DNA from: CAZAGD01 sp049699975
GTDB lineage: Bacteria > Desulfobacterota > SM23-61
DNA length: 7,115 bases
Assembly (NCBI GenBank): GCA_049699975.1
Contig: JBNAWB010000189.1
Span: forward strand, 1-7,115
Direction of reading: 5' to 3'
Numbering within the stretch: the first letter of the stretch is position 1; each line of letters opens with the position of its first letter. Under the pieces are notes generated by a model that did not search any database, was not told where the DNA came from, and was given only the letters and a program-made list of their open reading frames with translations. Positions 1 to 6,939 of the stretch are shown in pieces. A program made the translations under genes and the position numbers.

Positions 1-193
1 ATCAGCCTGGATTCGTGACCGTTAATCCTTTTTAAGTCTTAACCGGAGCTGGGATTGATAAATCCTTGCCTAGCTGTAATTTTCAAAAATAATTACTGCT
101 CAAAAGGGTTGATCTTAAAAATTATTTTCTTGCCCTTTAAAAAGATTTAATGCTAAATAAACGAACAAAAAACACAACGAGGTTCGAGAAAAT
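1..193. other. Non-coding leader upstream of the ammonia-lyase gene
   Basis: No open frame longer than about a dozen codons enters from the left edge: all three forward frames hit stops by position 35. From about position 60 the stretch is AT-rich, as expected of a promoter and leader. I see no T-box, no recognisable riboswitch and no strong terminator. Small 5-bp GGATT/AATCC pairings at 9-28 and 54-66 are too weak to call. One frame ends in TAA at 33-35 after ten codons and could be the tail of an upstream gene, but nothing supports this. Confidence 0.5.
66..93 (+). promoter_or_regulatory. Candidate sigma-A-type promoter for the ammonia-lyase gene
   Basis: TTGCCT at 66-71 matches four of six bases of the -35 consensus. 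AATAAT at 88-93 matches five of six bases of the -10 consensus, with a 16-bp spacer. A second, weaker candidate lies at 130-159 (TTGCCC, 18-bp spacer, TG-C-TAAATA extended -10). AT-rich DNA gives such matches by chance, so this is tentative. The transcript would carry a leader of roughly 90 nt. Confidence 0.3.
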
Positions 194-1183
194 ATGGAAC
201 CACCAAAATTTAAAGACGTCATCATAGCGCAAAAGCAAATCCGGCCTTTTTTAAACCCCACTCCTTTATTCTCTTACCCGGCCATAAATAAGTTAATAGG
301 CACAGAGGTATACATCAAACATGAAAATTACCAGCCGGTGGGGGCTTTCAAAGTTCGCGGCGGAATTAATTTAATATCCCAGCTCCCACCTGAAGAAAAG
401 AAGCGGGGAGTAATTGCCGCCTCTACCGGAAATCACGGCCAATCTGTGGCCTACGCCGCCAAAATCTTCCAAGTACCTGCCAAAATCGTTGTTCCCGAGA
501 AAGCCAATCCTGGTAAAGTAGCGGCCATGCAGGGCTTGGGTGCCGAAGTCATCTTTCACGGAGCAAACTACGATGCCGCGCGCTTATACTGTGAAAATTT
601 AGCAGCTCAATATGGTTACCGTTACATTCACTCCGGGGACGAACCATTATTAATTGCCGGCGTGGCCACAATTTATTTGGAGATGTTAATAGACCAGCCT
701 GATTTACAAGTGCTCATTGTCCCTATCGGCGGAGGCAGTGGAGCAGCAGGCGCAGGTTTAGCGGCCAAGACCATCAATCCGCAAATCAAAATTATCGGCG
801 TGCAATCAGAAGCCTCCCCTGCTGCTTACAATTCCTGGCGGCAAAAAAGACTGGTGGAAGCGCCCAACGAAACATTTGCGGAAGGATTAGCTACCGGGAC
901 AGCTTTTGCGTTGCCGCAAGTCATGCTTTGGGAAAGTTTGGATGACTTTGTGCTGCTCAAAGAAGAAGAAATTAAGCAAGCCATGGTCTGGATGATCACC
1001 CACGCCCATACTTTAGCCGAAGCCGCAGGAGCTGCCCCTTTAGGAGCTGCTTTCCGACTGCGGCAGGAATTGGCCGGCCAAAAAGTGGGGATTGTGTGTA
1101 CAGGTGGGAATACCTCTTTAGCTCATCTAAGGATGGCCCTGGATTTAGCCAATGAGCAAGGTGCGATACCTGGGCTCTTTTAA
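194..1183 (+). CDS. Threonine/serine ammonia-lyase-like PLP enzyme (TdcB/IlvA catalytic-domain type)
   Basis: This is a 329-residue fold-type II PLP enzyme, probably a cytosolic L-threonine (or L-serine) ammonia-lyase giving 2-oxobutanoate (or pyruvate) and ammonia. The Schiff-base lysine is K53 in GAFKVRGG. S77-TGNHG (77-82) is the substrate/carboxylate loop, a glycine-rich phosphate-binding loop lies at G179-G188, and CTGGNTS (302-308) is near the end. Length matches catabolic TdcB-type enzymes, and there is no C-terminal ACT domain, so isoleucine feedback control of the IlvA kind is not expected. The loop reads GGGSGAAG rather than the usual GGGGLxxG, and KHEN precedes the lysine. These features suggest a side branch that may prefer another 3-hydroxy amino acid (hydroxyaspartate or serine). 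The ATG at 194 has a GAGG at 179-182, rather far upstream (11 nt). It is the only plus-strand gene and converges on era with a 4-bp overlap. Family is sure; substrate is not. Confidence 0.88.
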   Translation: MEPPKFKDVIIAQKQIRPFLNPTPLFSYPAINKLIGTEVYIKHENYQPVGAFKVRGGINLISQLPPEEKKRGVIAASTGNHGQSVAYAAKIFQVPAKIVVPEKANPGKVAAMQGLGAEVIFHGANYDAARLYCENLAAQYGYRYIHSGDEPLLIAGVATIYLEMLIDQPDLQVLIVPIGGGSGAAGAGLAAKTINPQIKIIGVQSEASPAAYNSWRQKRLVEAPNETFAEGLATGTAFALPQVMLWESLDDFVLLKEEEIKQAMVWMITHAHTLAEAAGAAPLGAAFRLRQELAGQKVGIVCTGGNTSLAHLRMALDLANEQGAIPGLF

Positions 1184-2085
1184 ATCAAACCGAGCCGCCG
1201 CAGGGCCCGCGGATCTTCTCGCCAATTTTTTTCGACTTTCACCCAGAGTTCTAAGAATACTTTGGCGCCCAATAAAGCTTCAATCTCCTGGCGCGCTCGC
1301 TGGCCTATTTCTTTGAGCATCCGCCCTTTTTCGCCGATAATAATTCCTTTTTGAGATTCTCTTTCAACTTGAATAGTAGCTTTGATCACGATGAGATTCT
1401 TCTCTTCTTTTTCTTGGAATTCTTCCACCACCACAGCCGTGGCATAGGGTATTTCTTCCCGGGTAAGCTGAAATACTTTCTCTCTGATGAGCTCAGCTAC
1501 CAGGAACCGCTCGGGTAGGTCAGTAACCATATCATCCGGAAAATATTTAGGGCCTTCGGGAAGGATCTGCCACAGTTCATCCAATAAGATATCTACCCCA
1601 TCACCCAAAAGGGCCGAGATGGGTATGATTTGCGTAAAGGGACGAAGAGCGGAATATTTTTCCATTATGGGTAGAAGATCCTCTTTCCGTACTAAGTCAA
1701 TTTTATTGATCACCAAAAAAATAGGTTTGCTTACTTTTTCCAGGGTTTTTAAGACAAAATCGTTTTCCTCATGGTATGGGCGGTGGGCTTCGATGAGGAA
1801 ACAAATTACATCTACTTCATTGTAAGTGGCTAAAGCAGTTTTCACCATTGCTTGGTTGAGTTTAAGCGACGACTGGTGGATGCCGGGGGTATCCAAAAAT
1901 ACAATTTGTCCGGCGGGAAGATTTTTAATACCCAAGATTCGGTTGCGGGTAGTCTGCGGTTTAGGAGAAATAATGGCTAACTTCTCGCCCAGGATGAGGT
2001 TGAGCAGTGTAGATTTACCCACATTGGGCCGCCCAATTATAGATACAAATCCGGACTTAAATTTTGGTTTTTCTTCTTCAGTCAT
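1180..2085 (-). CDS. era: GTPase Era, 16S rRNA-binding ribosome assembly factor
   Basis: Era is a GTPase that binds the 3' end of 16S rRNA and assists late 30S maturation, acting in the cytoplasm and at the membrane face. The 301-residue length is typical. The GTPase domain shows G1 GRPNVGKS (18-25), the TTRNR switch region (45-49), G3 DTPG (65-68), G4 NKID (127-130) and G5 SAL (157-159). A C-terminal type II KH domain has its GxxG loop as GEKG (251-254), the RNA-binding part that separates Era from other TrmE/Era-family GTPases. The ATG at 2085 lies inside the end of the RNase III gene (8-bp overlap), so the two are probably translationally coupled. The stop TAA (1182-1180) overlaps the convergent ammonia-lyase stop. 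No terminator is visible after it. Confidence 0.97.
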   Translation of the reverse strand: MTEEEKPKFKSGFVSIIGRPNVGKSTLLNLILGEKLAIISPKPQTTRNRILGIKNLPAGQIVFLDTPGIHQSSLKLNQAMVKTALATYNEVDVICFLIEAHRPYHEENDFVLKTLEKVSKPIFLVINKIDLVRKEDLLPIMEKYSALRPFTQIIPISALLGDGVDILLDELWQILPEGPKYFPDDMVTDLPERFLVAELIREKVFQLTREEIPYATAVVVEEFQEKEEKNLIVIKATIQVERESQKGIIIGEKGRMLKEIGQRARQEIEALLGAKVFLELWVKVEKNWREDPRALRRLGLI

Positions 2086-2809
2086 GATTTTCGAGTAAGG
2101 GGATGTTTAATTTCTTTAACGATCTTTGGGCCGCCCGCTGTTCGGCCTCTTTTTTACTCTTCCCTGCCCCTAAGCCCACTACTCTATTTTGGATAAAAAC
2201 TTTTACGCCAAAAATTTTGTCATGGTCAGGGCCCATCTCTTTAGCCAGTTGATAGCGGGGAATGGCTTTAAAAGTTTCTTGAGCCAACTCCTGCAATTGC
2301 GTCTTAAAATCCTGATAATCTTGGCTGGCCGCCGTGGCCTCTAAATGAGCCGAGAAGAGGGCCGCAATAACCGCAAAAGCTTTTTTAAACCCGCCATCGA
2401 GATAAATGGCCGCCACTAAGGCTTCCAAGGAAGCAGCTAAGATAGAATTTTTCTGCCTGCCGCCCGTCAGTTCTTCTCCTTTGCCTAATAAAAGATAGGC
2501 CCCTAAGTCTATTTCCCGCGCTACCTTGGCCAAGCGCGATTTATTGACTACCGCCGCGCGCAAACGGGTAAGTTCTCCTTCCGCATAATCTGGATGACGT
2601 TCCATAATCAGATGACCGATAACTAAATCGAGGACTGCATCTCCTAAAAATTCCAGGCGTTCATTATCACCCAAACCCGATCTAAGCACTTCATGGCAAT
2701 AAGATTTATGGCGCAATCCCTGTTCTAAAAGGGCCAGAGATTTAAAACGGTAATTAATCTTTTTCTGCAAAGTTCGTAATAATTTTTTTCGTTCGCTGCT
2801 AATTTCCAC
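2078..2809 (-). CDS. rnc: Ribonuclease III
   Basis: This double-strand-specific endoribonuclease matures rRNA precursors and cuts structured mRNA. The 243-residue protein has an N-terminal RNase III domain with the signature NERLEFLGDAVLD (49-61) carrying E50, E53 and D57, and a second active-site stretch at 122-137 ending in E129. A C-terminal double-strand RNA-binding domain follows (about 168-237; GxGxSKKEAEQRAA core). The residue three before E129, usually an aspartate (D114 of the E. coli enzyme), is alanine here (A126, codon GCT at 2434-2432). E129, the counterpart of the essential E117, is kept, so activity is likely but worth a check. The start is GTG (2809-2807) with an AGGA nearby upstream. 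It follows mtaB by 56 bp and overlaps era by 8 bp, the rnc-era pairing known from proteobacteria. Confidence 0.96.
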   Translation of the reverse strand: MEISSERKKLLRTLQKKINYRFKSLALLEQGLRHKSYCHEVLRSGLGDNERLEFLGDAVLDLVIGHLIMERHPDYAEGELTRLRAAVVNKSRLAKVAREIDLGAYLLLGKGEELTGGRQKNSILAASLEALVAAIYLDGGFKKAFAVIAALFSAHLEATAASQDYQDFKTQLQELAQETFKAIPRYQLAKEMGPDHDKIFGVKVFIQNRVVGLGAGKSKKEAEQRAAQRSLKKLNIPLLENHD

Positions 2810-2865
2810 AGTTCCTGCCCATTCGCCAATACTCAGGAAAACCCCGGTGGTAGTTCAACCGAATT

Positions 2866-4185
2866 TTATACTATTTTACCAAAAACTTTTAAGCCTTGCA
2901 CAGTCTCTACTTTTACGGGAACCTCGCGATTAATTAAATGCTCATCTCCAGGGAATATTACGGGTATATAATTGCGCGAGTATCCTTTCCAGAACCCCTT
3001 TGTTTTATCTCCTTTCCCTTCCACCAACACGGAAAGCACCTTCCCGACAAATGACTTATAAAAAAGATTCTTTTTTTGATCACTTAGCTTCCGCAAAATT
3101 TGGCAGCGTTCTTTAATTAGCGCGGCGGGGACTTGTCCTGGTAAACTGGCCGCAGGTGTTCCCGGCCTTTTGGAATAGGGGAAAACATGTAGGTACGCTA
3201 AAGGAAGGTCGGCTAAGAGTTGGAGAGTATTTTGGAAAGCTTCTTCGTCCTCTCCGGGGAAGCCACAAATTACATCTGCGCCTATAGCCAGGTCAGCTAT
3301 CGCCGCGTGCAGCCGGTGCAAGAGTTGGGCATAGAAGGAAGCAGTGTAGGGGCGATGCATTTTTTTTAGAATTCTATCGTCGCCACTTTGCAAAGGAATA
3401 TGTAAATGGGGACAAATTTGGCGCGCCGTGGAAAGGAAATCGATTAAGGGAGCGGAAATTTCGGTAGGCTCCAAGGAACTTAGGCGAAACCGCACTTCTC
3501 CCGCCAAATTCTCCAGAGCTTGTAATAAGGCTAGTAAATTCTGAGGAGGATGCAAATCTTCCCCATAACTGCCTAAATGAATTCCTGTTAAAACAATTTC
3601 CCTAAATCCTGCCCGCCAAAGATCTTCAACTTTATGAAGCACCTCCCGCACGGGCAGGCTGCGGCTGCGCCCGCGAGCGTAAGGAACGATACAATAGGAG
3701 CAAAAAGAGTTACATCCATCTTGGATTTTAAGGAAGGCGCGGGTATGTTCTCCCCAGAAAGGAATTAGTCTCTGCGGCGATGAAAAAGTTACGGGAAATG
3801 AGGACAAAAATATATTGGCTTCTTTATTTTTTTCTCCCTTTCCGATGAGCTCAGGAATTCTGGCCTCGTCTGCTACCCCGACAATGAAATCAACTCCCGG
3901 GATGGTTCGTAAGGTGTCGGCCGCTACCTGCGCATAACAGCCCGTGACGATAATCTGCCCTCGTGGATTTTTAACTAAGGCTCGGCGCACTAACTGCCGC
4001 GATTGATAGTCAGTCTTAGCTGTAACCGTACATGTAAAAATAATATAAACATCGGCTAGCTCTTTAAAAGAGACTATTTGATGTCCCCGGGCTCTTAAAG
4101 CGGCGCCCAAAGCGGCTGCGTCACTCTGGTTGGTTTTACAACCCAAAGTATTAATGGCAATTTTTAAAGAGCTGCTTCGATCCAC
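2866..4185 (-). CDS. mtaB: MtaB-type tRNA (t6A37) methylthiotransferase, radical SAM
   Basis: The 439-residue methylthiotransferase belongs to the MiaB/RimO/MtaB family and is predicted to convert t6A37 to ms2t6A37 in tRNAs reading ANN codons. The N-terminal UPF0004 domain has the three cysteines of the auxiliary [4Fe-4S] cluster (C16, C52, C83). The radical SAM motif CxxxCxxC is C158-NSF-C162-SY-C165, and a TRAM RNA-binding domain fills about 376-439. The N-terminal TLGCKTNQSD and overall length favour MtaB (YqeV) over MiaB, and RimO is unlikely. The start is GTG at 4185, inside mnmA (22-bp overlap). An AGGAGG at 4204-4199 sits 13 nt upstream, longer than ideal, and a GGAGG directly abuts the GTG, so initiation probably relies on coupling to mnmA translation. 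No upstream ATG/GTG/TTG fits better. The enzyme needs low-potential electrons and sulfur, matching the ferredoxin and desulfurase in the same operon. Confidence 0.92.
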   Translation of the reverse strand: MDRSSSLKIAINTLGCKTNQSDAAALGAALRARGHQIVSFKELADVYIIFTCTVTAKTDYQSRQLVRRALVKNPRGQIIVTGCYAQVAADTLRTIPGVDFIVGVADEARIPELIGKGEKNKEANIFLSSFPVTFSSPQRLIPFWGEHTRAFLKIQDGCNSFCSYCIVPYARGRSRSLPVREVLHKVEDLWRAGFREIVLTGIHLGSYGEDLHPPQNLLALLQALENLAGEVRFRLSSLEPTEISAPLIDFLSTARQICPHLHIPLQSGDDRILKKMHRPYTASFYAQLLHRLHAAIADLAIGADVICGFPGEDEEAFQNTLQLLADLPLAYLHVFPYSKRPGTPAASLPGQVPAALIKERCQILRKLSDQKKNLFYKSFVGKVLSVLVEGKGDKTKGFWKGYSRNYIPVIFPGDEHLINREVPVKVETVQGLKVFGKIV

Positions 4186-5264
4186 CCTCCGCCTATAACC
4201 TCCTCTCCCCGATAAAAGACAGCGGCCTGTCCTGGGGTTACGGCCTTCTGCGGGATGCGGAAGTTCACCCTCACCCGCCCGTCGGCCAGGGGCTGCAGAA
4301 TTGCTTGGGCCCCAGGATGACGATAGCGAATCTGCACAAGAACTTCTAATTCAGAAGCTGGCTCGGAAAAAGAAATCCAATTCACTTCTTTAACCATCAG
4401 CCCCCGCGCTTTAAGTTCTTCCTCCGCACCCACTACTACTCTATTTTTTTCTCTATCCAAACTCAAGACATAATAAGGATGGGGAGCAGCTACCCGCAAA
4501 CCTCTTCTTTGCCCAATAGTATAAGAGTAAAGGCCCTGATGAGTGCCCAATACCTTTCCTTGCCGATCAACGATTTCCCCCGGAGAAAAAATATGTTGGC
4601 CCAGCTTCTCTTCCAAAAACCGCCGATAGTCCTTATGGGGAATAAAACAAACTTCTTGGCTCTCTTTTTTATTTGCTACGCGCAGGCCAAATCTTTGGGC
4701 CAGTTGCCGAACTTCTTCCTTAGATCTTTCTCCTAAAGGGAAAAGAATTTTTTGTAGTTGTTTCTGCTTTAGAGAAAACAAAAAATAAGACTGGTCTTTT
4801 TGGCGGTCTCGCCCGCGCCAGAGGGTATAACGTCCTTTATCTGCCTGCCATACAATGCGCGCATAATGCCCAGTGGCTAAAGCTATTGCTCCTAAGGCTT
4901 CAGCTTGCTGCAATAAGAGACCAAACTTAATCTTTTCGTTACAACGAATACAGGGGTTAGGAGTACGACCATGCCCATACTCTTTTAGAAAATAAGCCAC
5001 TATCTCTTCTTCGAAAGGTTGGCGCAAATTTATTACATAGTGGGGAATACCTATTTGGTCAGCCACTCGCCGCGCATCTTGGATATCTTCTGGAGCACAA
5101 CACCGCCTGGAAATTCCTTCCGGCTCAGGTTTATACTCCCAGAGGAGCATGGTCAAACCAATCACCTCATAACCTTCTTCTTTTAAAAGAGCAGCGGTCA
5201 GGGAACTATCTACCCCCCCACTCATGGCTACAGCCACGCGCCTATTTTTTTTGACCTCAGCCAT
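4164..5264 (-). CDS. mnmA: tRNA-specific 2-thiouridylase MnmA
   Basis: MnmA activates U34 of tRNA-Lys, -Glu and -Gln by adenylation and replaces its 2-oxygen with sulfur (s2U34). The 366-residue protein has the PP-loop SGGVDSS (15-21) for ATP, the catalytic cysteine C105 in NPCIRC (103-108) and the second catalytic cysteine C206 in SQEVCFIP, followed by the central and C-terminal beta-barrel domains. The length is typical. A cysteine pair at C55-C56 lies in the family's D/E-rich loop, as in many clostridial members. ATG at 5264 is preceded by AAAGG at short spacing and lies 7 bp after the desulfurase stop. This tight link agrees with the known dependence of MnmA on a cysteine desulfurase as sulfur donor. 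In the same operon the desulfurase frame is broken by a stop, so the sulfur source must be readthrough product, a corrected gene or a second enzyme. Confidence 0.97.
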   Translation of the reverse strand: MAEVKKNRRVAVAMSGGVDSSLTAALLKEEGYEVIGLTMLLWEYKPEPEGISRRCCAPEDIQDARRVADQIGIPHYVINLRQPFEEEIVAYFLKEYGHGRTPNPCIRCNEKIKFGLLLQQAEALGAIALATGHYARIVWQADKGRYTLWRGRDRQKDQSYFLFSLKQKQLQKILFPLGERSKEEVRQLAQRFGLRVANKKESQEVCFIPHKDYRRFLEEKLGQHIFSPGEIVDRQGKVLGTHQGLYSYTIGQRRGLRVAAPHPYYVLSLDREKNRVVVGAEEELKARGLMVKEVNWISFSEPASELEVLVQIRYRHPGAQAILQPLADGRVRVNFRIPQKAVTPGQAAVFYRGEEVIGGGWIEAAL

Positions 5265-5271
5265 AAAACCT

Positions 5272-6444
5272 TTACACCTGGCGTAACCGCCTTTGATACA
5301 AAGGAGACATCGCCCTCAGTCTTTCCACTAAGCGAGGCAGGACTTCTAAGACATAATCAATCTCCGCTTCCGTATTACTCCAGCCTAAGCTAAAGCGAAT
5401 AGCACTCTGGGCAATTTCCGGAGGAAGGCCCATAGCCAGAAGTACATGCGAAGGCTCCAGAGACCCAGAAGTACAAGCAGAACCTGAAGAAACGGCTATG
5501 CCTTCTAAATCCAAATTGAGAAGCAAAGACTCTCCTTCTATATCTAAAAAACTCATGTTTAAAGTATTGGGCAGACGTTGCGTGGGGTGACCATTAAGAA
5601 CTACATGGGGAATGCGGGCCTTTATTCCTTGCTCCAAGCGATCACGCAAACGTTGGAGGTGGCTTAGACGCTGATTAAAATCACGACGGACAATCTCGCA
5701 AGCCTTTCCCAACCCAACAATATAGGGAACATTTTCGGTGCCGGCCCGCAAACCATATTCCTGTCCGCCGCCATGGATGAGGGGCGTGAGTTTAAGGCCA
5801 CGCCGAATAAATTGGGCCCCAATTCCTTTGGGGGTATTTAGTTTATGCCCCGAAAGGGAAAGAATATCCACTGGTAAATGATGCAGATCAAGGGGGATCT
5901 TACCCACGGCTTGGACAGCATCGGTGTGGAATATTACTCCTTTTTCGCGGGTTATTTCCCCTATTTCCTTAATGGGGAAAATAGTTCCGGTCTCGTTATT
6001 GGCAAACATGACGGACACTAAGATGGTTTGCGGCCTAATGGATCTGCGCAATAGTTCTAAATCAATTAAACCATAATTATCTACTGGCAAATAAGTCACC
6101 TCGTAACCCATCTTTTCCATAAATTGGCAAGTATGCAGGACCGCGTGGTGTTCCACTTGGGTAGTAATTATGTGGTTCCCTTTTGCCCGCCAACTTTAAG
6201 CTACTCCTTTAATAGCCATATTGTCACTTTCTGTGCCGCAGCCCGTAAAAATTATTTCGGTGGGCGAAGCATGCAGCAGCTCGGCCACTTTTTCCCGAGC
6301 TTCTTCTACATATTTCCTTACCTCCCGCCCCGCCCAATGAATACTGGAAGAATTGCCAAATTGGTCCTGGAAGAATGGCTTCATGGCTTCATAGACTTCG
6401 GGATGAACGGGAGTAGTAGCGTTATGATCCAAATAAACCCGCAT
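5272..6444 (-). pseudogene. nifS: Cysteine desulfurase, NifS/IscS family, interrupted by one in-frame stop
   Basis: This PLP enzyme takes sulfur from cysteine as a persulfide for Fe-S clusters and tRNA thiolation. Counted through the stop, the frame is 390 codons, the normal family length. Codons 1-82 (6444-6199) hold the N-terminus YLDHNATTP and the FGNSSS and GCGTESDN motifs. Codon 83 is TAA (6198-6196), and codons 84-390 continue in the same frame. The second part holds the cofactor-stacking H99 in VEHHAV, D175, the PLP lysine K201 in SGHK, and the catalytic C324 in SGSACTSG with the long active-site loop of group I enzymes. No insertion or deletion is needed: the sequence around the stop reads AIKGVA-stop-SWRAKGNHIITT, and homologues often have Tyr there. 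The first ATG (6444) has AGGAGA at 6457-6452. A GTG at 6156 could nominally start the second part (294 codons) but has no ribosome binding site. It is either a recent pseudogene, a read/assembly error, or a readthrough case. Confidence 0.85.
6196..6198 (-). other. In-frame TAA stop (codon 83) within nifS
   Basis: The codon reads TAA on the minus strand, flanked by GCT (Ala82) and AGT (Ser84). It is one substitution away from TAT or TAC, the tyrosine codons expected at this place in many homologues. TAA is also the normal stop of the ammonia-lyase, era, mtaB and nifS genes in this window, so a general reassignment of TAA is excluded. UGA/selenocysteine and UAG/pyrrolysine recoding do not apply to TAA. 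Confidence 0.9.
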
Positions 6445-6491
6445 TGTTTTATCTCCTGTGCTTGTTTTATTTTAGTAATTATTGAGGAGGC

Positions 6492-6902
6492 TCAAATTAA
6501 GCGAGATTCCATAGCCCGCGGAGGGCATGCTTTAATGCACAGCTCGCAGCCACTGCATTTGTGGGAATCAAATAAAACTTCCATAGTCTTGCGGTTTATG
6601 TATAAAGAACCCGTGGGGCATACCGCGGTGCAAGCGCCGCAATGGATACATTTCTCTTCTAAGCGGACAATTTCTTTCTCGATGGGTTCAATTCCTACCC
6701 CACATTGGGCCAAATATTCCAACCCTCTCTTAAAGTCAGCCTTAGGCCCGCTCAGCTCTAAGACCATGAAGCTTTCTTGCTGGGGAAGAATGCTGGCTTT
6801 AAGGATATTGAAACTCAGGTTGTAATCTTTGACCAGCTTATAGACAATCGGCTTGTTCCAGTTCTCCTTAGAGAAATGGAGGACAATTTTTTTAGCGATC
6901 AT
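6492..6902 (-). CDS. NIL-domain 2[4Fe-4S] ferredoxin
   Basis: The 136-residue cytosolic protein joins an N-terminal NIL domain (about 1-78, the small ferredoxin-like fold also found at the C-terminus of the methionine transporter ATPase MetN) to a bacterial ferredoxin module. Two complete CxxCxxCxxxCP motifs are seen: C85-C88-C91-C95 and C116-C119-C122-C126, enough for two [4Fe-4S] clusters. Related NIL-ferredoxins of methanogens take part in sulfide assimilation into homocysteine together with a DUF39 protein, which is not present here. In this position, first in an operon with a cysteine desulfurase and two tRNA sulfur-insertion enzymes, it may donate electrons to MtaB or help sulfur transfer; this is inference. 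The ATG at 6902 is chosen because AGGAGG (6914-6909) lies 6 nt before it. The longer frame starting at TTG 6917 would overlap that site. Confidence 0.9.
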   Translation of the reverse strand: MIAKKIVLHFSKENWNKPIVYKLVKDYNLSFNILKASILPQQESFMVLELSGPKADFKRGLEYLAQCGVGIEPIEKEIVRLEEKCIHCGACTAVCPTGSLYINRKTMEVLFDSHKCSGCELCIKACPPRAMESRLI

Positions 6903-6908
6903 GCTTTC

Positions 6909-6914
6909 CCTCCT
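6909..6914 (-). promoter_or_regulatory. Ribosome binding site deciding the ferredoxin start
   Basis: A full AGGAGG sits 6 nt upstream of the ATG at 6902. It excludes the upstream TTG at 6917 as start, since that codon directly abuts the site. Confidence 0.85.
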
Positions 6915-6920
6915 CAATAC

Positions 6921-6939
6921 TCATATTTTAAAAATATGA
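6921..6939. repeat. 19-bp perfect palindrome over the -10/+1 region
   Basis: The sequence TCATATTTT-A-AAAATATGA has 9-bp arms around a single central base (6930). It spans the -10 box and predicted start site, an ideal repressor position. As RNA it would have no loop and be AT-only in its core, so a DNA-binding role is more likely than a hairpin. Confidence 0.6.

Noticed and set aside
1..193. T-box or other riboswitch before the amino-acid enzyme gene
   Set aside because: No T-box core sequence, no convincing stem set and no terminator were found in the leader.
1487..2098. Plus-strand open frames opposite era
   Set aside because: The translations have no family features and mirror the conserved era gene on the other strand, so they are shadow frames.
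2810..2865. Hairpin CGGT...ACCG followed by TTTT between mtaB and rnc as a terminator
   Set aside because: The stem is only 4 bp, with a large loop and an interrupted T-tract; too weak for intrinsic termination.
5272..6156. Second part of nifS as an independent short desulfurase starting at GTG 6156
   Set aside because: No ribosome binding site lies before it, it lacks the N-terminal part of the fold, and conserved residues continue upstream of the GTG up to the stop.
6196..6198. TAA in nifS as recoded sense codon
   Set aside because: TAA ends several other genes in the window at the expected place, and known selenocysteine or pyrrolysine recoding uses UGA or UAG, not UAA.
6124..6825. 233-codon plus-strand open frame across the nifS/ferredoxin region
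   Set aside because: It runs antisense to two clearly recognised proteins, spans their intergenic gap, and its product shows no domain.
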